Under the pieces are notes generated by a model. That model did no database searches. It was given only the letters and a program-made list of their open reading frames with translations, and was not told where the DNA came from. The translations under genes and the position numbers were made by a program. Shown in pieces: positions 9,473 to 17,496 of a stretch of DNA of 64,000 nt. The DNA comes from Sphingomonas adhaesiva. Lineage in GTDB: Bacteria; Pseudomonadota; Alphaproteobacteria; Sphingomonadales; Sphingomonadaceae. The stretch spans positions 2,416,001 through 2,480,000 of the forward strand of contig NZ_JAQIJT010000002.1 in NCBI RefSeq assembly GCF_036946125.1, read 5' to 3'. Position 1 is the first letter of the stretch. Every line of letters begins with the position of its first letter.

Positions 9473-10425
9473 TGCACGGCACCGCCGCCACCGCCGATCC
9501 GCACCGCAAGGACGATGTGGCGCCCAGCGACATCGAGCTCGATTTCAACGTCAGGCGGATCGACACCGTCGCGCTGGACGGCCCGCCGGCGCTGATGGCG
9601 CGCGACCTGATGAGCCCGTTCGTCTGGCGCGAGGACGACGGGCGATGGGGCATCATGGTGCGCGCGGTCACGCGCCCCGGCGAGCCGATGGTCGATACCG
9701 GGCAGATCTGGGCCGGGTGGAGCGACGACGGGCGCCGCTTCGCGATGCTCGACGCGCCATCGATCGTCCCCGGACCCGACGCGCATGATGCGGGCGGGGT
9801 GGAGGATCCCACCGTCGTTCGCACCGCGGACGGCTATGTCGTCTATTATTCGGGCGTCCTCGCCGATCATGCGCATGGCGAATTGTCCTACGCGACGGGC
9901 CCCGCGCTCGACCGGCTGGTCAAGAGCGGCGTCGCGCTCGCCTCGTCCAAGTCGGAGGGCAATACGAAGGAGGCGACGGTCGATCGCAGCGACGACGGGC
10001 GCTGGCGGCTGTTCTACGAATATGCCGCGGACGACGCGTCGCGCATCGGGCTGGCCATCGGCGCGGGCGTGGCGGGGCCGTGGACCGAGCAGCCGACGCC
10101 CTTCATGCCGCGCGAGGACAGCTGGGACGACTGGCATCTGTCGACCGGGCCGCTGCTGCGCGACGATCCGGCGATGCCGGTGATGTTCTACAACGGCGCG
10201 ACGCGCGACGCGCGCTGGCGGATCGGCTGGGTCGCGTTCGACGCCGATTACACCCGCGTCGTCGCGCGCGGCATCCAGCCGCTCGTCACCCCGCCCCCGG
10301 TCGACGACCGCAGCGCGACGGACATCGCCTTCGCCGCCTCGGTCGTGGTCGCGGACGGCGCGATCTGGCTCTATTATTCGCTGGAGGACCGCCGGCTGGC
10401 GCGCGCGCTCATCCGGCGGAGTTGA
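9469..10425 (+). CDS. glycosidase-like five-bladed propeller protein (GH130/GH43-like)
   Basis: A 318-residue protein resembling the GH130/GH43 beta-propeller group: repeated blades with D/W-rich motifs (SPFVWREDDGRWGIMV, GGVEDPTVVRTADGYVVYY, DDGRWRLFYEY, IGWVAFDADY). The GVEDPTVV stretch matches the conserved ED(P/A) region of GH130 mannoside phosphorylases and related hydrolases. No signal peptide is seen, so it should act in the cytoplasm on an imported or internal glycoside. The ATG at 9469 (or 9472) overlaps the SDR stop. Whether it is a phosphorylase or a hydrolase cannot be told from sequence alone. Confidence 0.75.
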   Translation: MMHGTAATADPHRKDDVAPSDIELDFNVRRIDTVALDGPPALMARDLMSPFVWREDDGRWGIMVRAVTRPGEPMVDTGQIWAGWSDDGRRFAMLDAPSIVPGPDAHDAGGVEDPTVVRTADGYVVYYSGVLADHAHGELSYATGPALDRLVKSGVALASSKSEGNTKEATVDRSDDGRWRLFYEYAADDASRIGLAIGAGVAGPWTEQPTPFMPREDSWDDWHLSTGPLLRDDPAMPVMFYNGATRDARWRIGWVAFDADYTRVVARGIQPLVTPPPVDDRSATDIAFAASVVVADGAIWLYYSLEDRRLARALIRRS

Positions 10426-10428
10426 CGC

Positions 10429-10923
10429 CTATTCCCCCGACGGACAACCGCCCTCGGGGTTCGGCCCCGCCCCCTGCGGGTACCAGCGCGCCTCCTGCGC
10501 ATCCTGATCGTAATAGCATACCGCCGCGGTCCGCGCATCCGGCGTCACCGCGATCGCCCAATTGTGCGGCCCGCAATTGTGCGGCTCGCAGGCGTAGGAC
10601 AGCACCCGCCCCTCGACCAGCGCGATCGGGGTCGCGGTCGCCTCCGCATCCAGCACGCGCTCGCGGATACCCGGATCGGGGACCGCGGACGCGACCGCCG
10701 CGCGCACCGCCGGGTCCGACAGGAAGCTGCTCGTGCCCACCGTGTCGCTGGGATAGCTGCCGACGTAGCGGGTCAGCGCACCTGCCGCCGCGCTCGCCGT
10801 CGCGCCGGGCGATGCGGAGGGGGACGGCGTGGGCGTCGCGGCCGGCGGGGGTGCTGGCTGCTGCTGGCAGGCGGCGAGCAGCAGCGCACCGCCCGCGGCG
10901 ATCGAAAGCGAACGACGTGTCAT
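10429..10923 (-). CDS. small lipoprotein of unknown function
   Basis: A 164-residue protein with a lipoprotein signal (lipobox LAAC in ALLLAACQQQ), then a Pro/Ala/Thr-rich linker and a small globular domain with paired cysteines (YACEPHNCG, VCYYD, GGCPSGE). The domain resembles inhibitor-like periplasmic proteins built on disulfides (Ivy-like), but the assignment is weak. An alternative ATG lies 4 codons upstream (10935); neither has a strong ribosome site. It is convergent with the GH130-like gene (3 nt apart) and follows the GntR gene. Confidence 0.7.
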   Translation of the reverse strand: MTRRSLSIAAGGALLLAACQQQPAPPPAATPTPSPSASPGATASAAAGALTRYVGSYPSDTVGTSSFLSDPAVRAAVASAVPDPGIRERVLDAEATATPIALVEGRVLSYACEPHNCGPHNWAIAVTPDARTAAVCYYDQDAQEARWYPQGAGPNPEGGCPSGE

Positions 10924-10939
10924 CCGCGCGACCATAACG

Positions 10940-11296
10940 TCACGCGGGACGGCGTTCCAGCAGGTCCGCCGCATCCAGCCCGAGCAGCTCGATCCGCTCG
11001 CGGATGCGCGGCCATTGCTGCGCCACGAAATCGGCGCGCTCCGCATCGCGCAGCCGCTCCGCCGCGCCCGCCAGCACGAACATGCCGACGCCGCGTCGCA
11101 CCTCGACATAGCCATCGTCCTGAAAGCTCTGATACGCCTTGGCCACGGTCAGCGGGTTCGCGCCATGCTCGGCCGCCAGCGCGCGGACCGAGGGCAGCTG
11201 GTCGCCCGCGCCATATTCCCCGCGCAGGATCGCCGCCGCGATCGTGCCGCGCAGGCGGAGGTATACGGGGGAGTCGTCGCTGCTGAGCGCTGCCAT
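10940..11296 (-). CDS. GntR-family regulator, YtrA type
   Basis: A 118-residue protein consisting almost entirely of a GntR winged helix (residues about 10-75: PVYLRLRGTIAAAIL, LPSVRALAAEHGANPLTVAKAY) and a short C-terminal helical tail. This architecture defines the YtrA subfamily, which usually controls adjacent ABC transporter genes. None is adjacent here, so its target may be the lipoprotein gene that follows it or a distant gene. The ATG is at 11296. Confidence 0.88.
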   Translation of the reverse strand: MAALSSDDSPVYLRLRGTIAAAILRGEYGAGDQLPSVRALAAEHGANPLTVAKAYQSFQDDGYVEVRRGVGMFVLAGAAERLRDAERADFVAQQWPRIRERIELLGLDAADLLERRPA

Positions 11297-11422
11297 GGTG
11301 CCTTAATACAGCAACTGGCCAAGGAGTCGACCCGCCCGATGCGTCGCACGGCGCGCCTGCGTCGATCAATTCCCATGTAAGCGCTTCCCCCGCCCCGCCC
11401 TTTGCGCCTAACAGCACGGGCT

Positions 11423-12094
11423 ATGTGGCAGCTCTATCAGTTCCCGCTGTGTCCCTTCACGCGCAAGCTGCGCACGCTCCTGAACGAAAAGGACGTGGGC
11501 TATCAGCTGGTGCGCGAGAATCCGTGGGAACGCCGCGACGCCTTCGTCGACATGAACCCCGCCGGGCAGACCCCGGTGATGACCGATCACGAGCGCGGCA
11601 TCGTGCTGGTCGATTCGATGGCGATCTGCGAATATTTCGAGGAAACGGTGGAGCGCGCCGCGATGATCAACGGCACCGCCGCCGATCGCGCGGAGATTCG
11701 CCGGCTGGTCGCGTGGTTCGACACGCATTTCCACCGCGACGTGACGCAGCCGCTGCTCGACGAGCGGATGATGAAGCGCATCGTCCACCGCATGACCCCC
11801 GATGCGTCGCGCCTGCGCGAGGCGATGAAGAGCGCGGTCGGGCACCTCGATTACATTGATTTCCTCCTCGATCACCGCAAATGGATCGCCGGGTCGACGA
11901 TCAGCCTCGCCGATCTCGCCGCGGCGGCACAGATTTCGGTCGCCGACTATCTCGGCGGGATCGACTGGACCGGGCATGCGCATACCAAGGCGTGGTATTC
12001 CGCATTCAAGAGCCGGCGCAGCTTCCGCCCGCTGCTGGCCGAGCGGATCAGCGGGATCGAGCCGCCCAATTACTACGAGAACCCGGATTTCTGA
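11423..12094 (+). CDS. glutathione S-transferase family protein
   Basis: A 223-residue GST-like protein. The N-terminal thioredoxin-like domain starts WQLYQFPLCPFTRKLR; the CPF motif suggests a Cys-type active site, as in omega-class or glutaredoxin-like GSTs. The GSH-binding cis-Pro and SNAIL-like region appear as GQTPVM and DSMAICEYF. The helical C-terminal domain runs from about residue 85. The start at 11423 replaces a TTG-initiated longer frame. It forms a three-gene run with CsaA and YjbQ through TGATG overlaps. Confidence 0.88.
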   Translation: MWQLYQFPLCPFTRKLRTLLNEKDVGYQLVRENPWERRDAFVDMNPAGQTPVMTDHERGIVLVDSMAICEYFEETVERAAMINGTAADRAEIRRLVAWFDTHFHRDVTQPLLDERMMKRIVHRMTPDASRLREAMKSAVGHLDYIDFLLDHRKWIAGSTISLADLAAAAQISVADYLGGIDWTGHAHTKAWYSAFKSRRSFRPLLAERISGIEPPNYYENPDF

Positions 12095-12465
12095 TGCACG
12101 TCACGCATGACGCCGATGCGGGGGCCGCGCCGCCGATCACCTTCGACGATTTCCTGAGGGTCGACATCCGCGTCGGCACGATCGTCGCGGCCGAGCCGTT
12201 TCCGGAGACGCGCAAGCCCGCCTTCAAGCTGACGATCGACTTCGGCCCGACGCTGGGGACGAAGCGGTCCTCGGCGCAGATCACCGAACATTACACCTGC
12301 GAGGCGCTGATCGGGCGGCAGGTCGCCGCGGTGGTCAACTTCCCCCCGCGCCAGATCGGCAAGTTCATGTCGCAGGTCTTCACGCTCGGCTTCCCCGATG
12401 CCGACGGCAAGGTCGTGCTGGTGTCGCCAGACGTCACCGTGCCCGACGGCGGGCGGCTGTTCTGA
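12094..12465 (+). CDS. csaA: CsaA-type tRNA-binding protein
   Basis: A 123-residue protein that is essentially one OB-fold tRNA-binding domain (EMAP II / MetRS C-terminal type). Signature segments are FLRVDIRVGTIVAAE, GTKRSSAQI and GRQVAAVVNFPPRQIG. CsaA has chaperone-like activity in Bacillus, and relatives bind tRNA; the physiological role in proteobacteria is unclear. The ATG overlaps the GST stop (TGATG) and its own stop overlaps the YjbQ start the same way. Confidence 0.88.
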   Translation: MHVTHDADAGAAPPITFDDFLRVDIRVGTIVAAEPFPETRKPAFKLTIDFGPTLGTKRSSAQITEHYTCEALIGRQVAAVVNFPPRQIGKFMSQVFTLGFPDADGKVVLVSPDVTVPDGGRLF

Positions 12466-12881
12466 TGCGGCAGGCGCAGTCCGTGCTGACGATCGCGACG
12501 CGCGGTCAGGGACTGGTCGAGATCACCGCCGAGGTCGCGCGCTGGGTCGCCGCGCAGGGGATGGAAACGGGGCTGTTGACGGTCTTCTGCCGCCACACCT
12601 CCGCCTCGCTGCTCATCAACGAGAATGCGGCGCCTGCGGTACGCCGCGACCTGGAGCGCTATTTCGCGAAGCTGGCACCCGAGTCGCGCGAATACGAACA
12701 CGACGACGAGGGGCCCGACGACATGCCCGCCCATCTGAAGACCGCGCTGACCGACGTATCGCTATCGATCCCGGTCGCGAACGGGCGGATGACGCTCGGC
12801 ACGTGGCAGGGCCTGTACCTCTTCGAACACCGCACCGCCCCGCACCGGCGGCAGGTGGTGTTGCATATGATGGGGGAGTGA
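12465..12881 (+). CDS. YjbQ-family protein (UPF0047)
   Basis: A 138-residue member of the YjbQ/UPF0047 family. Conserved metal-site residues are visible in FCRHTSASLLINENA and in the C-terminal GTWQGLYLFEHR. Family members have weak thiamin-phosphate synthase activity in vitro; the true role is unsettled. It is the last gene of the GST-csaA-yjbQ run and is followed by a strong pair of GC-rich hairpins. Confidence 0.88.
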   Translation: MRQAQSVLTIATRGQGLVEITAEVARWVAAQGMETGLLTVFCRHTSASLLINENAAPAVRRDLERYFAKLAPESREYEHDDEGPDDMPAHLKTALTDVSLSIPVANGRMTLGTWQGLYLFEHRTAPHRRQVVLHMMGE

Positions 12882-12888
12882 TCGAACC

Positions 12889-12992
12889 GAGCCCCTCCCC
12901 TTCAGGGGAGGGGTAGGGGGTGGGGGTAGCCTCGCAGAGACCTCCGCCCGTGACTGCCCCAACCCAACCCCTCCCCTGAAGGGGAGGGGCTC
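12889..12992. repeat. inverted pair of GC-rich hairpins
   Basis: Two hairpins, each a 9-bp stem of CCCCTCCCC paired with GGGGAGGGG around a 4-nt loop, sit at 12891-12913 and about 12968-12990. They are themselves arranged as an inverted repeat, with about 25 nt of identical arms (GAGCCCCTCCCC outward). Between them a G-rich run (12913-12927) could form a quadruplex. The element lies between convergent genes, so it may end transcription from both sides. This looks like a dispersed REP-type element. Confidence 0.85.
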
Positions 12993-12997
12993 TCGCC

Positions 12998-13726
12998 TCA
13001 CCCCCGCTCCGCCAGCGTCAGGATCGACACCCCGATCGGCATCGGCACCCGCCCGACCAGAAACCGTTCGGCGCGGAAAATCCGCTCGAACAGCGCGTTG
13101 AGCGGCGCGGCCGGGGGCGAATCGTCGCTGTCGTCGCGCCCCGTGACCCGCCCCGCGACGCGCGCCGCCGCCGCCAGCGGGAACAGCAGCGAGTTGAAAT
13201 AGGTCAGCCCGCGCTCCTTCAGCCCCGCCGCCCGGATCGCCTTGACCAGCGTGTCCTTCGAATAGCGGCGGTGGTGGTGGTTCACGACGTCGTGCGCGCT
13301 CCACATCCACTGGTGCGCCGGCACCGCGATCAGCACCTTGCCGCCGGGCGCCAGGCAGTCGCGCATCGCGGCCAGCGCGGCGACATCGTCCGCGATATGC
13401 TCGACCACGTCCAGCACCGCGATCAGGTCGTAGCTGCCGCGCGGCACGCCCGGCAGCTCGGGCAGCGGCGCCTCGCCCACCGGGCGGCCCAGCCGCTGGC
13501 TGGCGACCGCGCGCGCGGCGGGATCGATCTCGATCGCGTCGACGGTGCCGAACTGCGCCAGCATCGCCAGGTTGTGCCCGGTGCCGCACCCGATCTCCAG
13601 GATCGACGCGTCCCGGGGCAGCGCGGCGTACCGCGTCAGATAGTCGGACAGGATGTCGCGCCGCGCGCGGTACCACCAATGGGTGGAATCATGCTCGGCC
13701 ATGCGGTCGTAGACGCGGCGGTCCAT
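12998..13726 (-). CDS. class I SAM-dependent methyltransferase
   Basis: A 242-residue methyltransferase. The SAM-binding motif is ILEIGCGTGHNLAML near residue 45, followed by acidic loop VDAIEIDP and motif IV LIAVLDVVEHI. The HHHRRYSKDTL and C-terminal hydrophobic stretch (about 190-240) resemble methyltransferases found in glycan or polyprenyl-linked pathways. It starts 3 nt after the GtrA gene and is probably cotranscribed with it. Its neighbourhood with GtrA and a GT-C-like membrane protein suggests a role in membrane-linked glycan chemistry (inference); the substrate is unknown. Confidence 0.85.
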   Translation of the reverse strand: MDRRVYDRMAEHDSTHWWYRARRDILSDYLTRYAALPRDASILEIGCGTGHNLAMLAQFGTVDAIEIDPAARAVASQRLGRPVGEAPLPELPGVPRGSYDLIAVLDVVEHIADDVAALAAMRDCLAPGGKVLIAVPAHQWMWSAHDVVNHHHRRYSKDTLVKAIRAAGLKERGLTYFNSLLFPLAAAARVAGRVTGRDDSDDSPPAAPLNALFERIFRAERFLVGRVPMPIGVSILTLAERG

Positions 13727-13729
13727 GGT

Positions 13730-14152
13730 CTATCGAAAAACCCAGTTGCGTTGCAGCCAGAAGGTGAGCAGCGGCACCACCGAGACGGCGGGAACCAGCG
13801 GCCACCACGTCGGGCCGTGGAAGAAGGGGCCGGTGACCAGCACCCAGGTGAAGCCCTGCTGAAGCACGAACCCGAACAGCTGGACAAGGAAGAATCGACG
13901 CGCCGTCGCGGCATTGCGCGTGCCATAGCCGCGGAAGCTGACCGCGCCGTGCGCGAACCGCCCCAGCGTCGTCGCCGCCAGGAAGGCGATGACCACCGCC
14001 AGATTGGGGTTCATGACATAGGTGGCGAGCGGCCAGTAGATCGCGGCGTAGAAAGCGGTCATCGCCCCCCCGGTCACGCCGAAGCGGACCAGCTGCCAGA
14101 ACGTCTCGCGGCGCGCCGGACTGACGAAGGAGGGGAAACGTAGCGCTGCCAA
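13730..14152 (-). CDS. GtrA-family membrane protein
   Basis: A 140-residue protein with four hydrophobic segments, the GtrA (PF04138) pattern: FGVTGGAMTAFYAAIYW, PNLAVVIAFLAATTLGRFAHG, FLVQLFGFVLQQGF, and a last segment ending in NWVFR, the family's typical C terminus. GtrA proteins are proposed to flip polyprenyl-linked sugars. The frame starts with TTG at 14152; an AAAGGGC site lies about 9 nt upstream. It is divergent from the STT3/AglB-like gene (82 nt between starts). Confidence 0.85.
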   Translation of the reverse strand: MAALRFPSFVSPARRETFWQLVRFGVTGGAMTAFYAAIYWPLATYVMNPNLAVVIAFLAATTLGRFAHGAVSFRGYGTRNAATARRFFLVQLFGFVLQQGFTWVLVTGPFFHGPTWWPLVPAVSVVPLLTFWLQRNWVFR

Positions 14153-14234
14153 GAACCTTGCCCTTTGCGCGGGCAGGCGTAAGCACGCCGCCGCGAGGCG
14201 CCACTAATACCATGGCGCCGGTGAAGGAAGCCTT

Positions 14235-16016
14235 TTGACCCATCCGATGCTGAGACGCGCGGCGCAGCTGCTCGACCGCCGCTGGATCCGCCTGACGCTC
14301 TATGCCTGGGCGGTCATCATGGCGTGGTATCTGTGGAAGCGCTGGAATGCGATCCAGTGGCTGTCGCTGGGCGATACCGACGACAACATGCGGCTGATGC
14401 AGGTGCGCGGCCTCCTGAACGGGCAGGGCTGGTTCGACCTGCGCAACTACCGCCTGAACCCGCCCGCGGGGTTCGACATCCACTGGTCGCGGCTGGTCGA
14501 CCTGCCGATCGCAGGCCTGATCGTGCTGCTCCGCCCGATCGTGGGCGTGGCGCAGGCGGAGCGGCTGGCGTGCGGCATCGCGCCGATGCTGCCGATGGGC
14601 GTCGCGCTGGTGGCGCTGGGCGCGACGGTCCGCCGGCTGGTGGCGCCGCTCGCCTGGCCGCTGGGCATCGCGCTGTTCCTCGCCACCACGGTGTGTCTGG
14701 GGATGTTCATGCCCGACCGCATCGATCACCACGGCTGGCAGCTGGCGATGCTGGCGGTCACGGTGGCGGGCCTGTGCGACCCGGCGCGCGCGCGTGGCGG
14801 TGCGCTGGTCGGCATCGCCACCGCGGTGTCGTTCACGATCGGGCTGGAGATGCTGCCCTATGCCGCGATGGCCGGCGCGATCATCGCGCTGTCGTGGGTA
14901 TGGGACGCCGCGGAGCGCCCGCGGCTGATGGCCTATGCGCTGGCGCTCGGCGGCGGCACCGCGGCGGGCTATGCGGGCTTCACCTCCTATGCCAACCGCG
15001 TGCTGAGGTGCGACGCGCTGACCCCGGTGTGGCTCTCGACGATGGTGCTGGCGGGGGCGCTGCTGCTGGCGCTCGCGCTCTGGTCGCCGCGCCACGCCGG
15101 CGTGCGGCTCGCGCTGACCGTCGCGGCGGGCGCGGCGCTGGCGGGGTTCTTCGCGCTCGCCTTCCCGCAATGCCTGGGGCGGCCGGAGCAGGTGTCGCCC
15201 GAACTCTATGCCACCTGGCTCGCCAACGTGCGCGAGGCGAAGCCGATCTACAAGCATCCGTTGCGCGTCGCGCTGCCGATCGTCACGCTGCCGCTGATCG
15301 GGCTGATCGGCGCGATGCTGGCGACGTGGCGTGCGCGCTTCGACCGCCGCGTGCTCGGCTGGGCCTGCGTCGCGCTGTTCGGCGCGTTCGCCGCGCTGAT
15401 GCTGCTGTGGCAGGCGCGCGCCGGGCCCGCGGCGCAGCTGCTCGCGATCCCCGGCGCGGCGGCGCTGGCGTGGATGCTGGTGCCGTGGCTGCTCGCCCCG
15501 CGCCACCGCTTCGTAAAGGGCTTCGCCGCGGTCGCCGCGTTCGTCGTGCTGTCGGGCTCGTTCGCGCAGCTGGCGATCGACTGGTTCCGGATCGATGCGC
15601 CCAAACCCTATGTCCAGCGCGTCAACCGCGCGACCGGGCGCTGCCTGACGATCCCCGCGATGGCGCCGCTCAACCGCATCCCGGCGCAGACGATGTTCAC
15701 CTTCGTCGACCTCGGCCCGCGGCTCGTCACGCTGACGCACCACGACGCGATCGCGGGGCCGTACCACCGCAACGGCGACGCGATCCTGGACGTCCACCAC
15801 GCCTTCGAACGCTCGCCGGACGAGGCGCGCGCGATCATGAAGCGCCACGGCGCGACGATCCTGCTGCTGTGCCCCGACATGGCCGAATCGACCAACTATC
15901 GCGCCAGGGCGCCCGCGGGCTTCTACAGCCGGCTGGCGAAGGGCGAGACGTTTGCGTGGCTGACGCCGGTCCCGCTGGCGAAGGGATCGCCGTTCCGCGC
16001 GTTCCGGATCGAATAG
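14235..16016 (+). CDS. STT3/AglB-like multi-pass membrane protein (GT-C fold candidate)
   Basis: A 593-residue protein with many hydrophobic segments and a soluble C-terminal part from about residue 455. Motifs resemble oligosaccharyltransferase STT3/AglB: an early-loop acidic motif GDTDDNMRLMQVR (D47, D49) like archaeal DTD..YH.R, then PPAGFDIHWSRLVDLPI (compare IHW.PL.D), then MPDRIDHHGWQ (D164-H166) in the place of DHH..E. The C-terminal part has DLGPRLVTLT and AGPYHRNGDAILD. No WWDYG motif is seen. The start is a TTG with AAGGAAG about 5 nt upstream; an ATG lies at 14247. Transfer of a lipid-linked glycan is inference from motifs and from the GtrA/methyltransferase neighbours. Confidence 0.6.
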   Translation: MTHPMLRRAAQLLDRRWIRLTLYAWAVIMAWYLWKRWNAIQWLSLGDTDDNMRLMQVRGLLNGQGWFDLRNYRLNPPAGFDIHWSRLVDLPIAGLIVLLRPIVGVAQAERLACGIAPMLPMGVALVALGATVRRLVAPLAWPLGIALFLATTVCLGMFMPDRIDHHGWQLAMLAVTVAGLCDPARARGGALVGIATAVSFTIGLEMLPYAAMAGAIIALSWVWDAAERPRLMAYALALGGGTAAGYAGFTSYANRVLRCDALTPVWLSTMVLAGALLLALALWSPRHAGVRLALTVAAGAALAGFFALAFPQCLGRPEQVSPELYATWLANVREAKPIYKHPLRVALPIVTLPLIGLIGAMLATWRARFDRRVLGWACVALFGAFAALMLLWQARAGPAAQLLAIPGAAALAWMLVPWLLAPRHRFVKGFAAVAAFVVLSGSFAQLAIDWFRIDAPKPYVQRVNRATGRCLTIPAMAPLNRIPAQTMFTFVDLGPRLVTLTHHDAIAGPYHRNGDAILDVHHAFERSPDEARAIMKRHGATILLLCPDMAESTNYRARAPAGFYSRLAKGETFAWLTPVPLAKGSPFRAFRIE

Positions 16017-16022
16017 ATGGCC

Positions 16023-16104
16023 GTCACCCCGGCCTTGAGCCGGGGTCCCGCTACCTTCGACACGCCGCTGAAGAAGCGGGACCCCGGATCAAGTCCGGGG
16101 TGAC
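16023..16104. repeat. GTCACCCCGG palindromic repeat
   Basis: An imperfect inverted repeat: GTCACCCCGGCCTTGAGC... at the left and ...TCAAGTCCGGGGTGAC at the right, with an inner GGTCCCGCT / AGCGGGACC stem. It lies between convergent genes (STT3-like and MarC) and may serve as a bidirectional terminator. It is one of at least six related elements in the window. Confidence 0.85.
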
Positions 16105-16117
16105 GGACGTGAGTAGG

Positions 16118-16735
16118 CTACTTCAACTGCTCCATCACCCCGTCGATCACGAACTGCACCGCCAGCGCCGCCAGCAGCACGCCCAGCAGCCGCGTGATGA
16201 CCGCCTCGATCTTCGCCCCCAGCACGCGCATCAGCGGCCCCGCCGCCAGCAGCGACACCAGCATCAGCGCCAGGTTCGCCGCCAGCGCCGCCATCACCAC
16301 CGCCGAATTGGTGGCGCCGTGCGCGCGCGCCATCAGCAGCATGACGGTCGCGATCGATCCCGGCCCCGCGATCATCGGCATCGCCATCGGAAAGATCGAG
16401 ACGTCGTCGGCTTCCTCCGGAGAGATCTTCGACGCGCGATCCTCGCGCCGCTGGGTGCGCTTCTCGAAGACCATCTCCAGCGCGATCAGGAACAGCATGA
16501 TCCCGCCCGCGATGCGAAAGCTGGCGAGCTCGATCCCCAGCCCGTGGAGCAGCGGCTCGCCGATGAAGGCGAAGGTCAGCAGGATGCCCGCCGCGACCAT
16601 CACCGCGCGGATCGCCATCGCGCGACGATGCGCCGCGCTCGCGCCCGCGGTCAGCCCGGCGAAGATCGGCGCGCAGCCGGGCGGGTCGATCACCACGAAG
16701 AAAGTGACGAAGGCGGAGACGAACAGCTCGATCAT
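16118..16735 (-). CDS. MarC-family membrane protein
   Basis: A 205-residue MarC/UPF0056 protein with six hydrophobic segments. The family signature is visible in FFVVIDPPGCAPIFAGLT near the N terminus and MAMPMIAGPGSIATVMLL in the middle. Family members are inner-membrane proteins of unknown transport role; the original link to multiple antibiotic resistance has been withdrawn. Its ATG overlaps the stop of the NTF2-like gene (ATGA), and it is the last gene of the yggT-folD run. Confidence 0.88.
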   Translation of the reverse strand: MIELFVSAFVTFFVVIDPPGCAPIFAGLTAGASAAHRRAMAIRAVMVAAGILLTFAFIGEPLLHGLGIELASFRIAGGIMLFLIALEMVFEKRTQRREDRASKISPEEADDVSIFPMAMPMIAGPGSIATVMLLMARAHGATNSAVVMAALAANLALMLVSLLAAGPLMRVLGAKIEAVITRLLGVLLAALAVQFVIDGVMEQLK

Positions 16736-17496
16736 GGCGTCACCCCTGTCGTCTCATACAGCACGATACGCCAGCCCCTCGCGCGCCCCTGCCACTGGCT
16801 GACGATCAGGTCGTGCGCGCCCGCCGCGCCCTTCAGCGGCGCACTGCGCCAGTGCAGCGTCCCGTCCTGGCTCTCGCCCGAGACTACCATGCCGGGAAGC
16901 GCCATTTCGGGCAGGTCGCGCGGCGCGCCGGTCGTCGGCATCGCATCGTCGCGCTGCACCGCCACGTCGTCGGCGAAGCCGTCGAGCGCGACGCGCGCCC
17001 GGTACCATTCCGCCTCGCTGCGCTCTGCCCCGCCGAACAGCGACATCAGCCGCCGGTTGCGGTCATCCACATCGGCATCGGTCGGCAGCGCGTCGCACAC
17101 CGGACGGACATGGCGCACCGCCTGCGCCGCGGCGACCGGCTGCGGCGTGTCGCGGCCATGATCCATGATCCACCGCCAGCCGTCCTCGCGCCGAACCCAC
17201 AATGTCGTGAAGGTGCCGTGCGCACCGCCTTCCGCGGTCCACGGGCCCGTCGTCACCGCGCGCTCGCCGTCGCACGAATCGAACACCGTCGCGGGCTGCC
17301 ACTGCACCGACACCGGGGGGTCCTTGCGCCCCTTCAGCCAGTCCTGCGCCCGAACCGCCTGCGGCACGAACATCACCGCATCGTCCGCGGCATAGCGGCG
17401 GAATGCGGTCCACTGCCCCTTCACATGCGCGGTCGCGGCGAAGGCGCGCTCCGCGTCCACCGCGCTCGCCTGCGCGGCGAGCGCGAGCAGGATCAC
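16732..17496 (-). CDS. secreted NTF2-like protein (DUF4440-like)
   Basis: A 254-residue protein with a short N-terminal hydrophobic stretch (ILLALAAQASA) that looks like a signal peptide. An NTF2/SnoaL-like domain follows (residues about 12-125: ERAFAATAHVKGQWTAFRRY, GTFTTLWVRREDGWRWIMDHG). The second half (about 150-254) carries VVSGESQDGTLHWRS and ends WRIVLYET, a possible second beta-rich domain. It starts at a GTG that overlaps the folD stop (GTGA). No catalytic function can be assigned. Confidence 0.75.
   Translation of the reverse strand: MILLALAAQASAVDAERAFAATAHVKGQWTAFRRYAADDAVMFVPQAVRAQDWLKGRKDPPVSVQWQPATVFDSCDGERAVTTGPWTAEGGAHGTFTTLWVRREDGWRWIMDHGRDTPQPVAAAQAVRHVRPVCDALPTDADVDDRNRRLMSLFGGAERSEAEWYRARVALDGFADDVAVQRDDAMPTTGAPRDLPEMALPGMVVSGESQDGTLHWRSAPLKGAAGAHDLIVSQWQGRARGWRIVLYETTGVTP

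Noticed and set aside
12889..12992. possible CRISPR fragment
   Set aside because: The repeats are inverted hairpins without regular direct repeats or spacers; no cas gene is nearby. No CRISPR array was found anywhere in the window.
13689..15848. 719-codon minus-strand frame opposite the STT3-like gene
   Set aside because: A shadow frame; the plus strand has membrane segments and conserved motifs.
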